Source of the DNA: Pedobacter aquatilis
GTDB lineage: Bacteria; Bacteroidota; Bacteroidia; Sphingobacteriales; Sphingobacteriaceae
Length of the DNA stretch: 64,000 nt
NCBI RefSeq assembly: GCF_030409415.1
Contig: NZ_JAUFPW010000004.1
Coordinates: 1 to 64,000, forward strand
Direction of reading: 5' to 3'
The stretch's first letter is position 1. The number at the start of each line of letters is the position of its first letter. The notes under the pieces were generated by a model. It ran no database searches, was not told where the DNA came from, and saw nothing but the letters and a program-made list of their open reading frames with translations. Shown here piece by piece: positions 1-6,874 of this stretch. Position numbers and translations under genes: made by a program.

Positions 1-186
1 ATCCGAAAATCGAGACTACGCAAGATAGTTCAGTAGCTGAACCTCTTTAGAATACAAAAATACTTTTTTGTCTAAATATTTGGAATTTATAACAGTACCT
101 TTTTTTATGCTTTGATTCTAAATAATGATAATCTTTTCTCATTAGATTAAATTAAAACTTTGTAATTTTCACCTGAAATCTACTTT
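1..186 (+). other. Left-edge region upstream of the dehydratase gene
   Basis: One plus-strand frame is open from base 3 to a TAG at 48-50 (reading PKIETTQDSSVAEPL), which could be the last 15 codons of a gene cut by the window edge, but this is too short to support. The remainder is AT-rich and holds the leader of the dehydratase gene. I find no convincing TTTG-N19-TAnnTTTG promoter and no copy of the GTTCATG element present elsewhere in this locus. Confidence 0.3.
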
Positions 187-2985
187 ATGAAATTAAAAAT
201 ACATCCTAACATCATCTTCCGTACCCCTAAATTTTCTTACCTATCAAATCTGGAAGATTGCTGGGATGAGCTTAAAACAGCGATTTCTATTTCTTCTTCA
301 TCATTCTATGAAACCATTAAAGATGTTAAATCAGAAGAAATACATACCTTGCCACCAAAGATATTCTTTACAATTTGGAAGTATTTTAATCGGTCAAAAT
401 TCAGGTCAACGCCATACGGTACCTTTGCTGGTTTTAGCATTTTTAAGGATGGTTTCAATAACGCTACACAAAATCAAATCATTGTGGAGGAGGAGCAAAT
501 TGTACATGAATTTTTAGATTGGCCAGAAAAAAATAAAATTCAATTTTCGATTAGTAGATTAATAGAAAGCAATAGTTTGCTATTTGCAAACAGCAGTTAT
601 TACTTTACATCAAACAGTATTCGGTACATTGCCTGCTCAGATGGTTTATTTGAACTTGCAGAAATTGACAAGGATGATTTCGTTTATAAAATTTTGCAGG
701 AATGCAAGAAGCCAATTCATTTTAGCCAACTTTTAATCAAACTTGAAGTAGACCAGGAAAATAGAGAAGACGTGATTTCCCTGCTTGAGGATATGTTATC
801 ACTACAACTATTATTTTGTGAAGCAGATGCAAATATCATCGGACAGGATTATTTTCAAAGAATTGGATATGGTATTAATTCAGAATCGCCAAAATATTTA
901 ATAGCAGAAAGAAACGTAAAAGGTGGCGGATTAAATGCAGATCTATTTAATGCAGTGCCAGGTTTGGTAAATTTAATGCAGCGTATTTTGCCAATTGATA
1001 GTAAGGATGCGCTTGTAAACTTTATAAATAAATTCAGAATTAAATTTGAGCAAAAGGAAATCCCTTTGTCTCTAGCTTTAGACCCCGAAATGGGCGTTGG
1101 TTATGATGAATTAGAACAGGCTGGACATGATGATGATTTTGTTACCCAGTTTAGAGGTAAAAGGTTAATTAAAAATGATGATTGGCGTAAGAAGATAAAG
1201 GGGGAACTACAAGATTTTATTTCTGCCGAAAAGTTCCAATCTGGCAAAGTTATTCAGTTAGAAAAACTTGGAATTCCATTAGATGAAAAACCAGCTCCAA
1301 TTCCGAATTCTTTCAGCATGTTGCTTACATTGGTAGATGACTTAATTTGTGTAGATCAAACTGGAGGAAGTACGGCAAATGCACTTAGTGGTCGGTTTAC
1401 TTTAGCAAGTGATAAGGTTTTGGAGCATTGCAAAGCCATAGGAAAAATTGAAGAAAGTGCAAATCCTGATATTATTTTCTTTGATGTAGCCTATATGGTA
1501 GAAACTAATGTAGATAATATTAATAGGCGCAAGCTTGTTTATAATAAACAGCTTTCTATATTAAATTTTGATACTTCGGCAGATCCGCTTACACTTGATG
1601 ACATTATGCTTTCTGTGCAGGGAAGCGAAATTTTTCTAAGATCAAAGAGTTTAAATAAAAGATTAGTTCCTAGAATGGCTTCTGCCTATAACTATAGCCG
1701 CTCAGATTTATCAGTTTTTAGGCTATTATGCGATTTGCAACATCAAAACGTACAGACAAACCTTACACTTTTTCTCGAAAATCTATTTCCAGAGCTTTCC
1801 TATTATCCAAGAATTCAATATCAAAATATAGTGCTTGCTCAGCAGAAATGGCAAGTTAGCAAAGCTGATTTTAAGTCATTAAACATAAATGAGAGCAGAG
1901 ATTTTTTAAAGAAAATTGGGGTAAATCGCTATTTTCGATGTGGCCTTTCTGATCAAACCTTGTGCTTTGATTTGCATAGCGATGCTGATTTATTTGCTTT
2001 CGAGTCTTACATGCAAAAACAGGATAAGGTTTATCTGGAAGAAGTATTATTGCCAGAATTCAGCGCTATTATTGATGAATCATCAAAGCCTTATCTTGCG
2101 CAGTTTATTCTAAATCTGTACCATGATGATAATGTTTACCGGGGATTTAGTAATGATAAGGTAATTCTAGAAACTGATGTAAAACAGTTTTTTCCACCTG
2201 GTAAAGAATGGTTGTACTTTGAGATATATTGCCATCAACAGCGTTCTGATGCTTTACTTTTAGGTCCAATTGCACATTTTGTTGAGCAATATCAAGCATA
2301 TATTAAAAAGTGGTTTTTTATACGTTATAATGAAAATGGTTACCACATCAGATTTAGAATCTTATTAAACGATGAAAAGGAAAGTTATTTGCTTGCAAGT
2401 GCTTTTTCTGAGTATTTGGATGCCGATATTTCTAGCGGGCTGATTTCTGATTTGCAGATTAAAACATATAAAAGAGAGACTCAACGTTATGGAAATGACA
2501 TTATTGAAGCTGTAGAAACACATTTTAATACCGATAGTAATTTTGTGTTATCACTATTAGAAAGTCAACCAGATGCATTGAGCAAATACAAATACTGTGC
2601 AGATTTGGTTGAAGTTATCCAAAAATCAGCAGTTTTTGAGGATAATAATTTTGTTGAAATCATAAAATTGATGTCAGATTCTTTTAATGAGGAACATAAT
2701 TTGGATCCAACAGATTTTAAAAAGCTTAATAATCAGTATCAAACTTATCGTAAAACCGAATTTCAGTCATTAAGTGATGAGCAGTTAGCATCGTTCAACT
2801 ATTTTGCTGCCTCATTCGTAGCGATCTTAAATAGTGTTAATTTATCAAGAAGAGGGCAACTGTTTAGCGACTTATTACATATGCATGTGAATCGCTTATT
2901 CAACAAAGAACAGCGAACACAAGAAATGATTATATATTACTTTTTATTAAAGGATGTGCAACGAAGAAAAGCAATGAGCAAATAA
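187..2985 (+). CDS. LanB-type lantibiotic dehydratase, full length
   Basis: Predicted cytoplasmic RiPP-modifying enzyme. LanB enzymes glutamylate Ser/Thr of a precursor peptide from glutamyl-tRNA and then eliminate glutamate to give dehydroalanine or dehydrobutyrine. The first ~620 residues look like the LanB N-terminal glutamylation domain. The segment NRSKFRSTPYGTFAG places R69, R73 and T75 with the 4 and 2 residue spacing of nisin NisB R83, R87 and T89, and R12 lies in an early FRTP motif. Residues from ~690 match the SpaB-C/thiopeptide-type elimination domain (WLYFEIY, FFIRYNENGYHIRFRI, TYKRETQRYG, HMHVNRL). At 932 residues it is slightly shorter than typical ~1000-residue LanBs but carries both domains, so it is neither a split LanB nor a PEARL-type short enzyme. 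The ATG follows an AT-rich leader. The gene ends two bases before the convergent kinase gene. Its likely substrates are the six small peptides at 4270-5202. No LanC cyclase is in the window. Confidence 0.9.
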   Translation: MKLKIHPNIIFRTPKFSYLSNLEDCWDELKTAISISSSSFYETIKDVKSEEIHTLPPKIFFTIWKYFNRSKFRSTPYGTFAGFSIFKDGFNNATQNQIIVEEEQIVHEFLDWPEKNKIQFSISRLIESNSLLFANSSYYFTSNSIRYIACSDGLFELAEIDKDDFVYKILQECKKPIHFSQLLIKLEVDQENREDVISLLEDMLSLQLLFCEADANIIGQDYFQRIGYGINSESPKYLIAERNVKGGGLNADLFNAVPGLVNLMQRILPIDSKDALVNFINKFRIKFEQKEIPLSLALDPEMGVGYDELEQAGHDDDFVTQFRGKRLIKNDDWRKKIKGELQDFISAEKFQSGKVIQLEKLGIPLDEKPAPIPNSFSMLLTLVDDLICVDQTGGSTANALSGRFTLASDKVLEHCKAIGKIEESANPDIIFFDVAYMVETNVDNINRRKLVYNKQLSILNFDTSADPLTLDDIMLSVQGSEIFLRSKSLNKRLVPRMASAYNYSRSDLSVFRLLCDLQHQNVQTNLTLFLENLFPELSYYPRIQYQNIVLAQQKWQVSKADFKSLNINESRDFLKKIGVNRYFRCGLSDQTLCFDLHSDADLFAFESYMQKQDKVYLEEVLLPEFSAIIDESSKPYLAQFILNLYHDDNVYRGFSNDKVILETDVKQFFPPGKEWLYFEIYCHQQRSDALLLGPIAHFVEQYQAYIKKWFFIRYNENGYHIRFRILLNDEKESYLLASAFSEYLDADISSGLISDLQIKTYKRETQRYGNDIIEAVETHFNTDSNFVLSLLESQPDALSKYKYCADLVEVIQKSAVFEDNNFVEIIKLMSDSFNEEHNLDPTDFKKLNNQYQTYRKTEFQSLSDEQLASFNYFAASFVAILNSVNLSRRGQLFSDLLHMHVNRLFNKEQRTQEMIIYYFLLKDVQRRKAMSK

Positions 2986-2987
2986 TT

Positions 2988-4115
2988 TTAATTGCTTACC
3001 ATTTGATTTAATCCTGCCATCGGATTTTCTACATCAACACGTATTTCTGTAATGTATCTATTGGTATCGTCTTTATAAAATTTAAAAGAGTATCTGTCTT
3101 TATAGAAGTTATTTAAACGCTTATCTATATTTTCCATACCAACATGGTGACTTTCAACTTCTCTCTTTTTCACATCATTTATCATATTGATGGTTGATAC
3201 AACAAGGTTTTTTCGATCATAATTAATCTGAACAATACACGGTTGTGAAGAATGAGCAATATTACCATGTTTAAACATGTTTTCGACCAAGGTTAATAAT
3301 ATTAGCGGGGGAAACCTTAAGCCGAACAAATCATCATTAACTTCAAGATTGAAATTAATAGTATTTGCGGTACGAAGCTTGTGTAAATTAATTAAGTGTT
3401 CAATTTGCTCTACTTCCTCACTTAAAGGCACCAATTCTGAAGCCTCAGGGCGTTTTAATGCATACCTCATCATTTCCGATAAATTCATTATCGCATCTGC
3501 AGCCAAGGGTGCTTTCTTTCTTGCATCGTTATAGATAAAATTAAGCGTATTAAATAAGAAATGCGGATTTATTTGGCTCCTTAAGAAGTTATTTTGAGAT
3601 TGAACTAAATCATTTTCTAATGCTTGTTTCTCAATTGTATTAACTAAGTTTTGTTTCTCAAGCTGCTGAACTCGTCTTTTTTCTCTTAATGAATTTAATA
3701 AGAATACGTATCCTGTACTAAATCCAATGAAATATAAAGCTCTCCAAACACTTCGCAAAACATAAACTTGATCAAATGATTCCAAGGTTGCTTTTGGATC
3801 AAAGTATATATAGGTAGACATTAAATAATCTATAGGGAAAGCAATACCTATATATAATGATAATTCTAATATCAGAAATGGTATAAATAGCCAATTTTTA
3901 AACCTTATTTGGCTATCCATTATTTTTCTTGTTCCAAATGCATGGAAATAAAACAAAAGAATGTTTAGTGAATAGTGAAAAATGTAATCACCTAAATTTC
4001 CCCACCTGCCACTAACAATTCCGGTAATAAATATCTCGTAAAGCATGAAAAATGCCCAAGCCTGGAGATGAATGATGTTCTGTCTATACCAGTTTTTTAT
4101 TTTTTGAAAGTTCAT
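2988..4115 (-). CDS. LytS-type sensor histidine kinase
   Basis: Membrane histidine kinase of the LytS/YehU (His_kinase) family, 375 residues. Hydrophobic segments near residues 18-36, 44-60, 74-98 and 122-142 suggest four membrane passes, followed by a coiled coil (146-178). The phosphoacceptor box QINPHFLFNTLNF has His185, and the ATPase N-box reads LTLVENMFKHG. The expected G-box is reduced to HVGMENIDKRLNNFY, as in this family. It sits between the dehydratase and its putative peptide substrates, facing the dehydratase tail to tail with a 2-bp gap, and is divergent from the peptide array. Its natural partner is the LytTR regulator at 5205-5945, separated from it by the peptides. Ligand inference: membrane-embedded sensing domains of this type may detect small peptides, so the array product is a candidate signal; this is inferred only from location. 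Confidence 0.88.
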   Translation of the reverse strand: MNFQKIKNWYRQNIIHLQAWAFFMLYEIFITGIVSGRWGNLGDYIFHYSLNILLFYFHAFGTRKIMDSQIRFKNWLFIPFLILELSLYIGIAFPIDYLMSTYIYFDPKATLESFDQVYVLRSVWRALYFIGFSTGYVFLLNSLREKRRVQQLEKQNLVNTIEKQALENDLVQSQNNFLRSQINPHFLFNTLNFIYNDARKKAPLAADAIMNLSEMMRYALKRPEASELVPLSEEVEQIEHLINLHKLRTANTINFNLEVNDDLFGLRFPPLILLTLVENMFKHGNIAHSSQPCIVQINYDRKNLVVSTINMINDVKKREVESHHVGMENIDKRLNNFYKDRYSFKFYKDDTNRYITEIRVDVENPMAGLNQMVSN

Positions 4116-4121
4116 TTAAAT

Positions 4122-4179
4122 GGGTTTTATCTACTAAATCGAGGGTTTTATCTGTAAAAACAATAGGTTCATGTAAAAA
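4122..4179 (+). promoter_or_regulatory. Candidate LytTR operators between kinase and peptide array
   Basis: GGGTTTTATCT occurs at 4122-4132 and again at 4143-4153, exactly 21 bp apart, each followed by a short A-rich tail. A third related element, GTTCATGTAAAAA, lies at 4167-4179. LytTR regulators such as AgrA bind direct repeats related to GTTN[AG][TG] spaced two helical turns (about 21 bp) apart, and GTTCAT fits that pattern. The same GTTCATGTAAAA occurs twice upstream of the regulator gene. The site could drive the kinase leftward, the peptide array rightward, or both. No strong TAnnTTTG -7 element is visible before the array, which fits an activator-dependent promoter. Confidence 0.5.
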
Positions 4180-4269
4180 TTTCTGCACGCCCTCAATTTC
4201 GCTGCACCTTTACATCAGTTAATCGAAACAACAACAAATTAATTTAACAGCAATAAATATGTACATAAT

Positions 4270-4416
4270 ATGAAAGCGCAACACACTACAAAATTAAAAA
4301 AGAACACTGCATTTGTTTACAAAAATGTTAAGGCTCAAAATAACTTCAGCACCGACCCAACTGCAAATACAATTTTAATGACTCAATCTTCTTTATCAAA
4401 CATCTTCAACAAGTAA
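4270..4416 (+). CDS. RiPP-like precursor peptide, copy 1
   Basis: A 48-residue peptide beginning MKAQHTTKLKKNTAFVYKN. Its N-terminal half is Lys/Asn rich and leader-like, with the shared block LKKNTAFVYKNVKAQ. The C-terminal half, FSTDPTANTILMTQSSLSN followed by IFNK, is core-like: 8 of its last 23 residues are Ser or Thr. There is no Cys, no double-glycine and no signal peptide. Proposed substrate of the LanB dehydratase. It differs from copies 2-5 only at the extreme N-terminus (three changed residues plus one inserted). I do not recognise the family by name. Alternatives are a signalling peptide that is not dehydrated, or a peptide tag substrate. Confidence 0.8.
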   Translation: MKAQHTTKLKKNTAFVYKNVKAQNNFSTDPTANTILMTQSSLSNIFNK

Positions 4417-4420
4417 TACC

Positions 4421-4564
4421 ATGAAAACTCAAAATATCAAATTAAAAAAGCACACTGCATTTGTTTACAAAAACGTTAAGGCTCAAAATAACTTCAGCAC
4501 CGACCCAACTGCAAATACAATTTTAATGACTCAATCTTCTTTATCAAACATCTTCAACAAGTAA
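4421..4564 (+). CDS. RiPP-like precursor peptide, copy 2
   Basis: A 47-residue peptide beginning MKTQNIKLKKHTAFVYKN; the C-terminal core-like segment is identical to copy 1. The only coding difference from copy 3 is His11 in place of Asn11. The ATG lies 4 bases after the previous stop (TAA-TACC-ATG), with no purine-rich Shine-Dalgarno sequence, which suggests translational coupling or Shine-Dalgarno-independent starts as is usual in Bacteroidota. Confidence 0.8.
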   Translation: MKTQNIKLKKHTAFVYKNVKAQNNFSTDPTANTILMTQSSLSNIFNK

Positions 4565-4568
4565 TACC

Positions 4569-4712
4569 ATGAAAACTCAAAATATCAAATTAAAAAAGAA
4601 TACTGCTTTTGTTTACAAAAACGTTAAGGCTCAAAATAACTTCAGCACCGACCCAACTGCAAATACAATTTTAATGACTCAATCTTCTTTATCAAACATC
4701 TTCAACAAGTAA
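4569..4712 (+). CDS. RiPP-like precursor peptide, copy 3
   Basis: A 47-residue peptide beginning MKTQNIKLKKNTAFVYKN, with the same Ser/Thr-rich, Cys-free C-terminus (S26, T27, T30, T33, T37, S39, S40, S42). It starts 4 bases after the stop of copy 2. Identical in protein sequence to copy 4. Confidence 0.8.
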   Translation: MKTQNIKLKKNTAFVYKNVKAQNNFSTDPTANTILMTQSSLSNIFNK

Positions 4713-4716
4713 TACC

Positions 4717-4860
4717 ATGAAAACTCAAAATATCAAATTAAAAAAGAACACTGCTTTTGTTTACAAAAATGTTAAGGCTCAAAATAACTTCAGCACTGAC
4801 CCAACTGCAAATACAATTTTAATGACTCAATCTTCTTTATCAAACATCTTCAACAAGTAA
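4717..4860 (+). CDS. RiPP-like precursor peptide, copy 4
   Basis: A 47-residue peptide identical in protein sequence to copy 3; the DNA differs only by a few synonymous bases (for example AAT for AAC, ACT for ACC). It starts 4 bases after the preceding stop. Identical products from adjacent copies imply a dosage role rather than product diversification. Confidence 0.8.
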   Translation: MKTQNIKLKKNTAFVYKNVKAQNNFSTDPTANTILMTQSSLSNIFNK

Positions 4861-4864
4861 TGCC

Positions 4865-5008
4865 ATGAAAACTCAAAATATCAGATTAAAAAAGAACACT
4901 GCATTTGTTTACAAAAATGTTAAGGCTCAAAATAACTTCAGCACCGACCCAACTGCAAATACAATTTTAATGACTCAATCTTCTTTATCAAATATCTTCA
5001 ATAAATAA
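4865..5008 (+). CDS. RiPP-like precursor peptide, copy 5
   Basis: A 47-residue peptide differing from copies 3 and 4 by Arg7 in place of Lys7; the core-like C-terminus is unchanged although its last codons use different synonyms (AAT ATC TTC AAT AAA). It is followed by a 47-bp spacer, the only larger gap in the array. Confidence 0.8.
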   Translation: MKTQNIRLKKNTAFVYKNVKAQNNFSTDPTANTILMTQSSLSNIFNK

Positions 5009-5055
5009 TTTTTCAGAATTATTTGAAATGTTAAAAAAAAGTGATAACTAGCAGT

Positions 5056-5202
5056 ATGAAAGCTAATAACATTAATAAACTAAAAAAGAATGTTGCATTT
5101 GTTTACAAGAATGTGAAAGCTGCATCAAACTTCAGCACCGACCCAACTGCAAATACGATTTTAATGACCCAGTCATCATTATCAAATATCTTTAACAAAT
5201 AG
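5056..5202 (+). CDS. RiPP-like precursor peptide, copy 6 (divergent)
   Basis: A 48-residue peptide beginning MKANNINKLKKNVAFVYKN, then VKAASNFSTDPTANTIL and an unchanged C-terminus. The leader differs at several residues, and the core is encoded with many synonymous changes (ACG, ACC CAG TCA TCA TTA). This separates it from the homogenised units: the protein core is under selection while the DNA has drifted. It ends two bases before the convergent LytTR regulator gene. Residues shared by all six define the conserved leader block KLKK-x-x-AFVYKNVKA (K replaced by R in copy 5) and the invariant FSTDPTANTILMTQSSLSN core. Confidence 0.8.
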   Translation: MKANNINKLKKNVAFVYKNVKAASNFSTDPTANTILMTQSSLSNIFNK

Positions 5203-5204
5203 TT

Positions 5205-5945
5205 TTAACTTCTCCCAGATTTTAATAAACTACTTTGTATATAGGCGAAAAAAGCTTCTTTATAGCCTTCCCCAATTTGAATCATTTCATTATTTACTAA
5301 TCGTATAATGTTCCCATCAACCTTCTTTATGGCCGCTTTAGCAACAATATTCGACTTGTTTACACGTATAAACGCGTGATTCTCCAAAGCCTTTTCTATC
5401 TCTTTTAAAGTTAGGTAAGTGGTGTTTGTTTCGGTTTTTGTAATAATTTGAATATAATTTTGCAATGCCCTGATGTACAAAATATCATCAATCAAAATAT
5501 TTGAGAAAGCATATTTGTGATCTCCCTTTATGTAAAGCGCAGCAACCTGTTCTGTTTCTTTGGCTGCATTTTTAGCATTATTGGCTTCTTTCTTTAAAAT
5601 TCTATCAATACCTAGCGCAAATTTAGCAAACGATATAGGTTTTAGCAGATATTGATCTGATTGAACATCAAAAGCTTGTAAAGCATAATCTGGATGTGCT
5701 GTTGTAAAAATTAAATATTTGGCCTTTTCACGGATATTTTTTGCAAGTTCGAGTCCATTAATTCCAGGCATATCAATATCCATAAATAACAAATCAATTT
5801 CATCACCCACACTAATTTCTGTTAAAGCCTGTACCGGACTAGTAAAAGTTTTGAAGACAGTTAAGCCAGGCATTTCAGCTATATGGTCAGTTAAAACCTC
5901 AATAGCATGCTGCTCATCGTCAATAACAACGCATTTTAAATTCAT
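5205..5945 (-). CDS. LytTR-family response regulator
   Basis: A 246-residue DNA-binding response regulator of the LytR/AgrA/AlgR type. The receiver domain (1-120) has acidic residues at the end of beta1 (VVIDDEQ), phosphoacceptor Asp56 in LLFMDIDMPG, and the conserved Lys in YLLKPISF. The LytTR domain occupies about 145-240 (AFSNILIDDILYIRAL, FIRVNKSNIVAKAAIKKVDG). It probably pairs with the LytS kinase at 2988-4115. It faces the peptide array with a 2-bp gap, so array and regulator transcripts converge. Spaced GTTCATGTAAAA elements lie 115-147 bp upstream of its start, suggesting autoregulation. Confidence 0.9.
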   Translation of the reverse strand: MNLKCVVIDDEQHAIEVLTDHIAEMPGLTVFKTFTSPVQALTEISVGDEIDLLFMDIDMPGINGLELAKNIREKAKYLIFTTAHPDYALQAFDVQSDQYLLKPISFAKFALGIDRILKKEANNAKNAAKETEQVAALYIKGDHKYAFSNILIDDILYIRALQNYIQIITKTETNTTYLTLKEIEKALENHAFIRVNKSNIVAKAAIKKVDGNIIRLVNNEMIQIGEGYKEAFFAYIQSSLLKSGRS

Positions 5946-6059
5946 GATGTTTTACAAAGTGTGTTTGGAATGATTTGATCGCAAGATAACTAAAAAAAAA
6001 ATTTCTTCATATAGCTCATTTGAAAATCTTTTCTGAGCTTTTTGGTCAATAATTTTAAT

Positions 6060-6092
6060 GTTCATGTAAAATTCTGGATGGTTCATGTAAAA
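6060..6092 (+). promoter_or_regulatory. Candidate LytTR operator, direct repeat of 21 bp period
   Basis: GTTCATGTAAAA occurs at 6060-6071 and again at 6081-6092, exactly 21 bp apart, matching the geometry of LytTR sites such as those of AgrA. A third identical 12-mer occurs at 4167-4178 beside the kinase gene. The location upstream of the regulator gene (start 5945, minus strand) supports autoregulation. The element could also act on the gene starting at 6301. Confidence 0.6.
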
Positions 6093-6300
6093 AAATAATC
6101 GGTTTTGCTTGATTTTTTAATCTTTAATATTGTTTGCCAAAAACGAATAATTGTTAGAGAACTCATTTTCTTTCAGTTAACAACATTTACCTATTCCTCG
6201 TTCTGTATAGCCTGTAAAAATTTATGTTTTTAAGGCCATACAAACTTGGGAAATTAGTGCAAAGAAAGAAGAAATACGTAGAATCTAAAAAATTTTTATC

Positions 6301-6798
6301 ATGGAACTTAAAGACGAAATTGGTGAATTTGCCGTGAGAATTAAGAAAATGCTGCCTCAAGTTCAATCTGAAGATTTGACTAGAAATGCATTGGTTATGC
6401 CATTTATTCAAATTCTAGGCTATGATGTTTTTAATCCTTCTGAAGTTCAATCTGAAGCGGTTGCTGATTTTGGTGTAAAAAAGAGTAAAAAGGTTGATTA
6501 CACAATAATGAAGGATGGTGAACCGACTATTCTGGTTGAATGTAAGCATCATGAAGATAATTTAGATATTAACGATTCACGTTTATCTAAATACTTCCGT
6601 AAAACAAAAGCTAAATACGGCTTACTAACAAATGGCTTAGATTATCGCTTTTACACAGAGAAAATGGTTAAAAGCAAAAAGAATCACGAACCTTTGTTTG
6701 AATTTAATATCAAAGATATGAAAGCAGCAACGATTGCAAAGTTGTTGGAAGAGCATAAAGATTATTTCAACGTAAATAAAGAAAATATTGCTGTATAG
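6301..6798 (+). CDS. HsdR N-terminal-like (HSDR_N_2) single-domain protein
   Basis: A 165-residue protein resembling the N-terminal PD-(D/E)XK nuclease-fold domain of type I restriction HsdR subunits, without helicase or motor domains. Visible motifs: an N-terminal E-rich helix, NALVMPFIQILGYDVFNPSEV, a core Asp in KKVDYTIM, and the ECK of ILVECKHH, matching the D...ExK active-site pattern. Standalone proteins like this are common in Bacteroidota; function is unknown and DNA cleavage should not be assumed. No methylase or specificity gene is nearby, so it is not part of a restriction system here. It is followed by two hairpin terminators before the convergent htpG. Confidence 0.75.
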   Translation: MELKDEIGEFAVRIKKMLPQVQSEDLTRNALVMPFIQILGYDVFNPSEVQSEAVADFGVKKSKKVDYTIMKDGEPTILVECKHHEDNLDINDSRLSKYFRKTKAKYGLLTNGLDYRFYTEKMVKSKKNHEPLFEFNIKDMKAATIAKLLEEHKDYFNVNKENIAV

Positions 6799-6830
6799 CA
6801 AAAAAGCCCTGATATTCTCGGGGCTTTTTT
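6799..6830 (+). terminator. Rho-independent terminator after the HsdR-N-like gene
   Basis: AAAAAAGCCC, a loop, then GGGGCTTTTTT. It follows the stop codon at 6798 directly and, being flanked by A and T runs, could work in both directions. Confidence 0.85.
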
Positions 6831-6841
6831 ACAATATAATT

Positions 6842-6870
6842 AAAGGAGAAACCTTATGTTTCTCCTTTTT
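6842..6870. terminator. Second hairpin terminator, shared with htpG
   Basis: AAAGGAGAAAC, loop CTTAT, GTTTCTCCTTTTTT. It lies between the convergent ends at 6798 and 6875, so it probably ends the htpG transcript. Confidence 0.8.
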
Positions 6871-6874
6871 TATT

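Larger units (their letters stand above)
4270..5202 (+). repeat. Tandem array of six precursor-peptide genes
   Basis: Six short genes follow one another on the plus strand. Starts 2 to 5 are exactly 148 bp apart (4421, 4569, 4717, 4865); the first unit is 3 bp longer and the sixth is separated by a 47-bp spacer. DNA identity between units 1-5 is nearly complete, including the intergenic TACC/TGCC, so this is a recent or homogenised amplification. The sixth has many synonymous changes but encodes the same C-terminus. All units are too short for a 60-codon cutoff. Confidence 0.93.

Noticed and set aside
266..517. Plus-strand frame of 83 codons
   Set aside because: It lies inside the dehydratase gene in another frame and has no family-like features.
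4270..5202. Possible CRISPR array or simple satellite repeat
   Set aside because: The 148-bp units are coding, contain one open frame each with start and stop, and have no repeat-spacer alternation.
6301..6798. Part of a type I restriction-modification system
   Set aside because: No hsdM or hsdS and no helicase domain nearby; it is a solitary single-domain gene.
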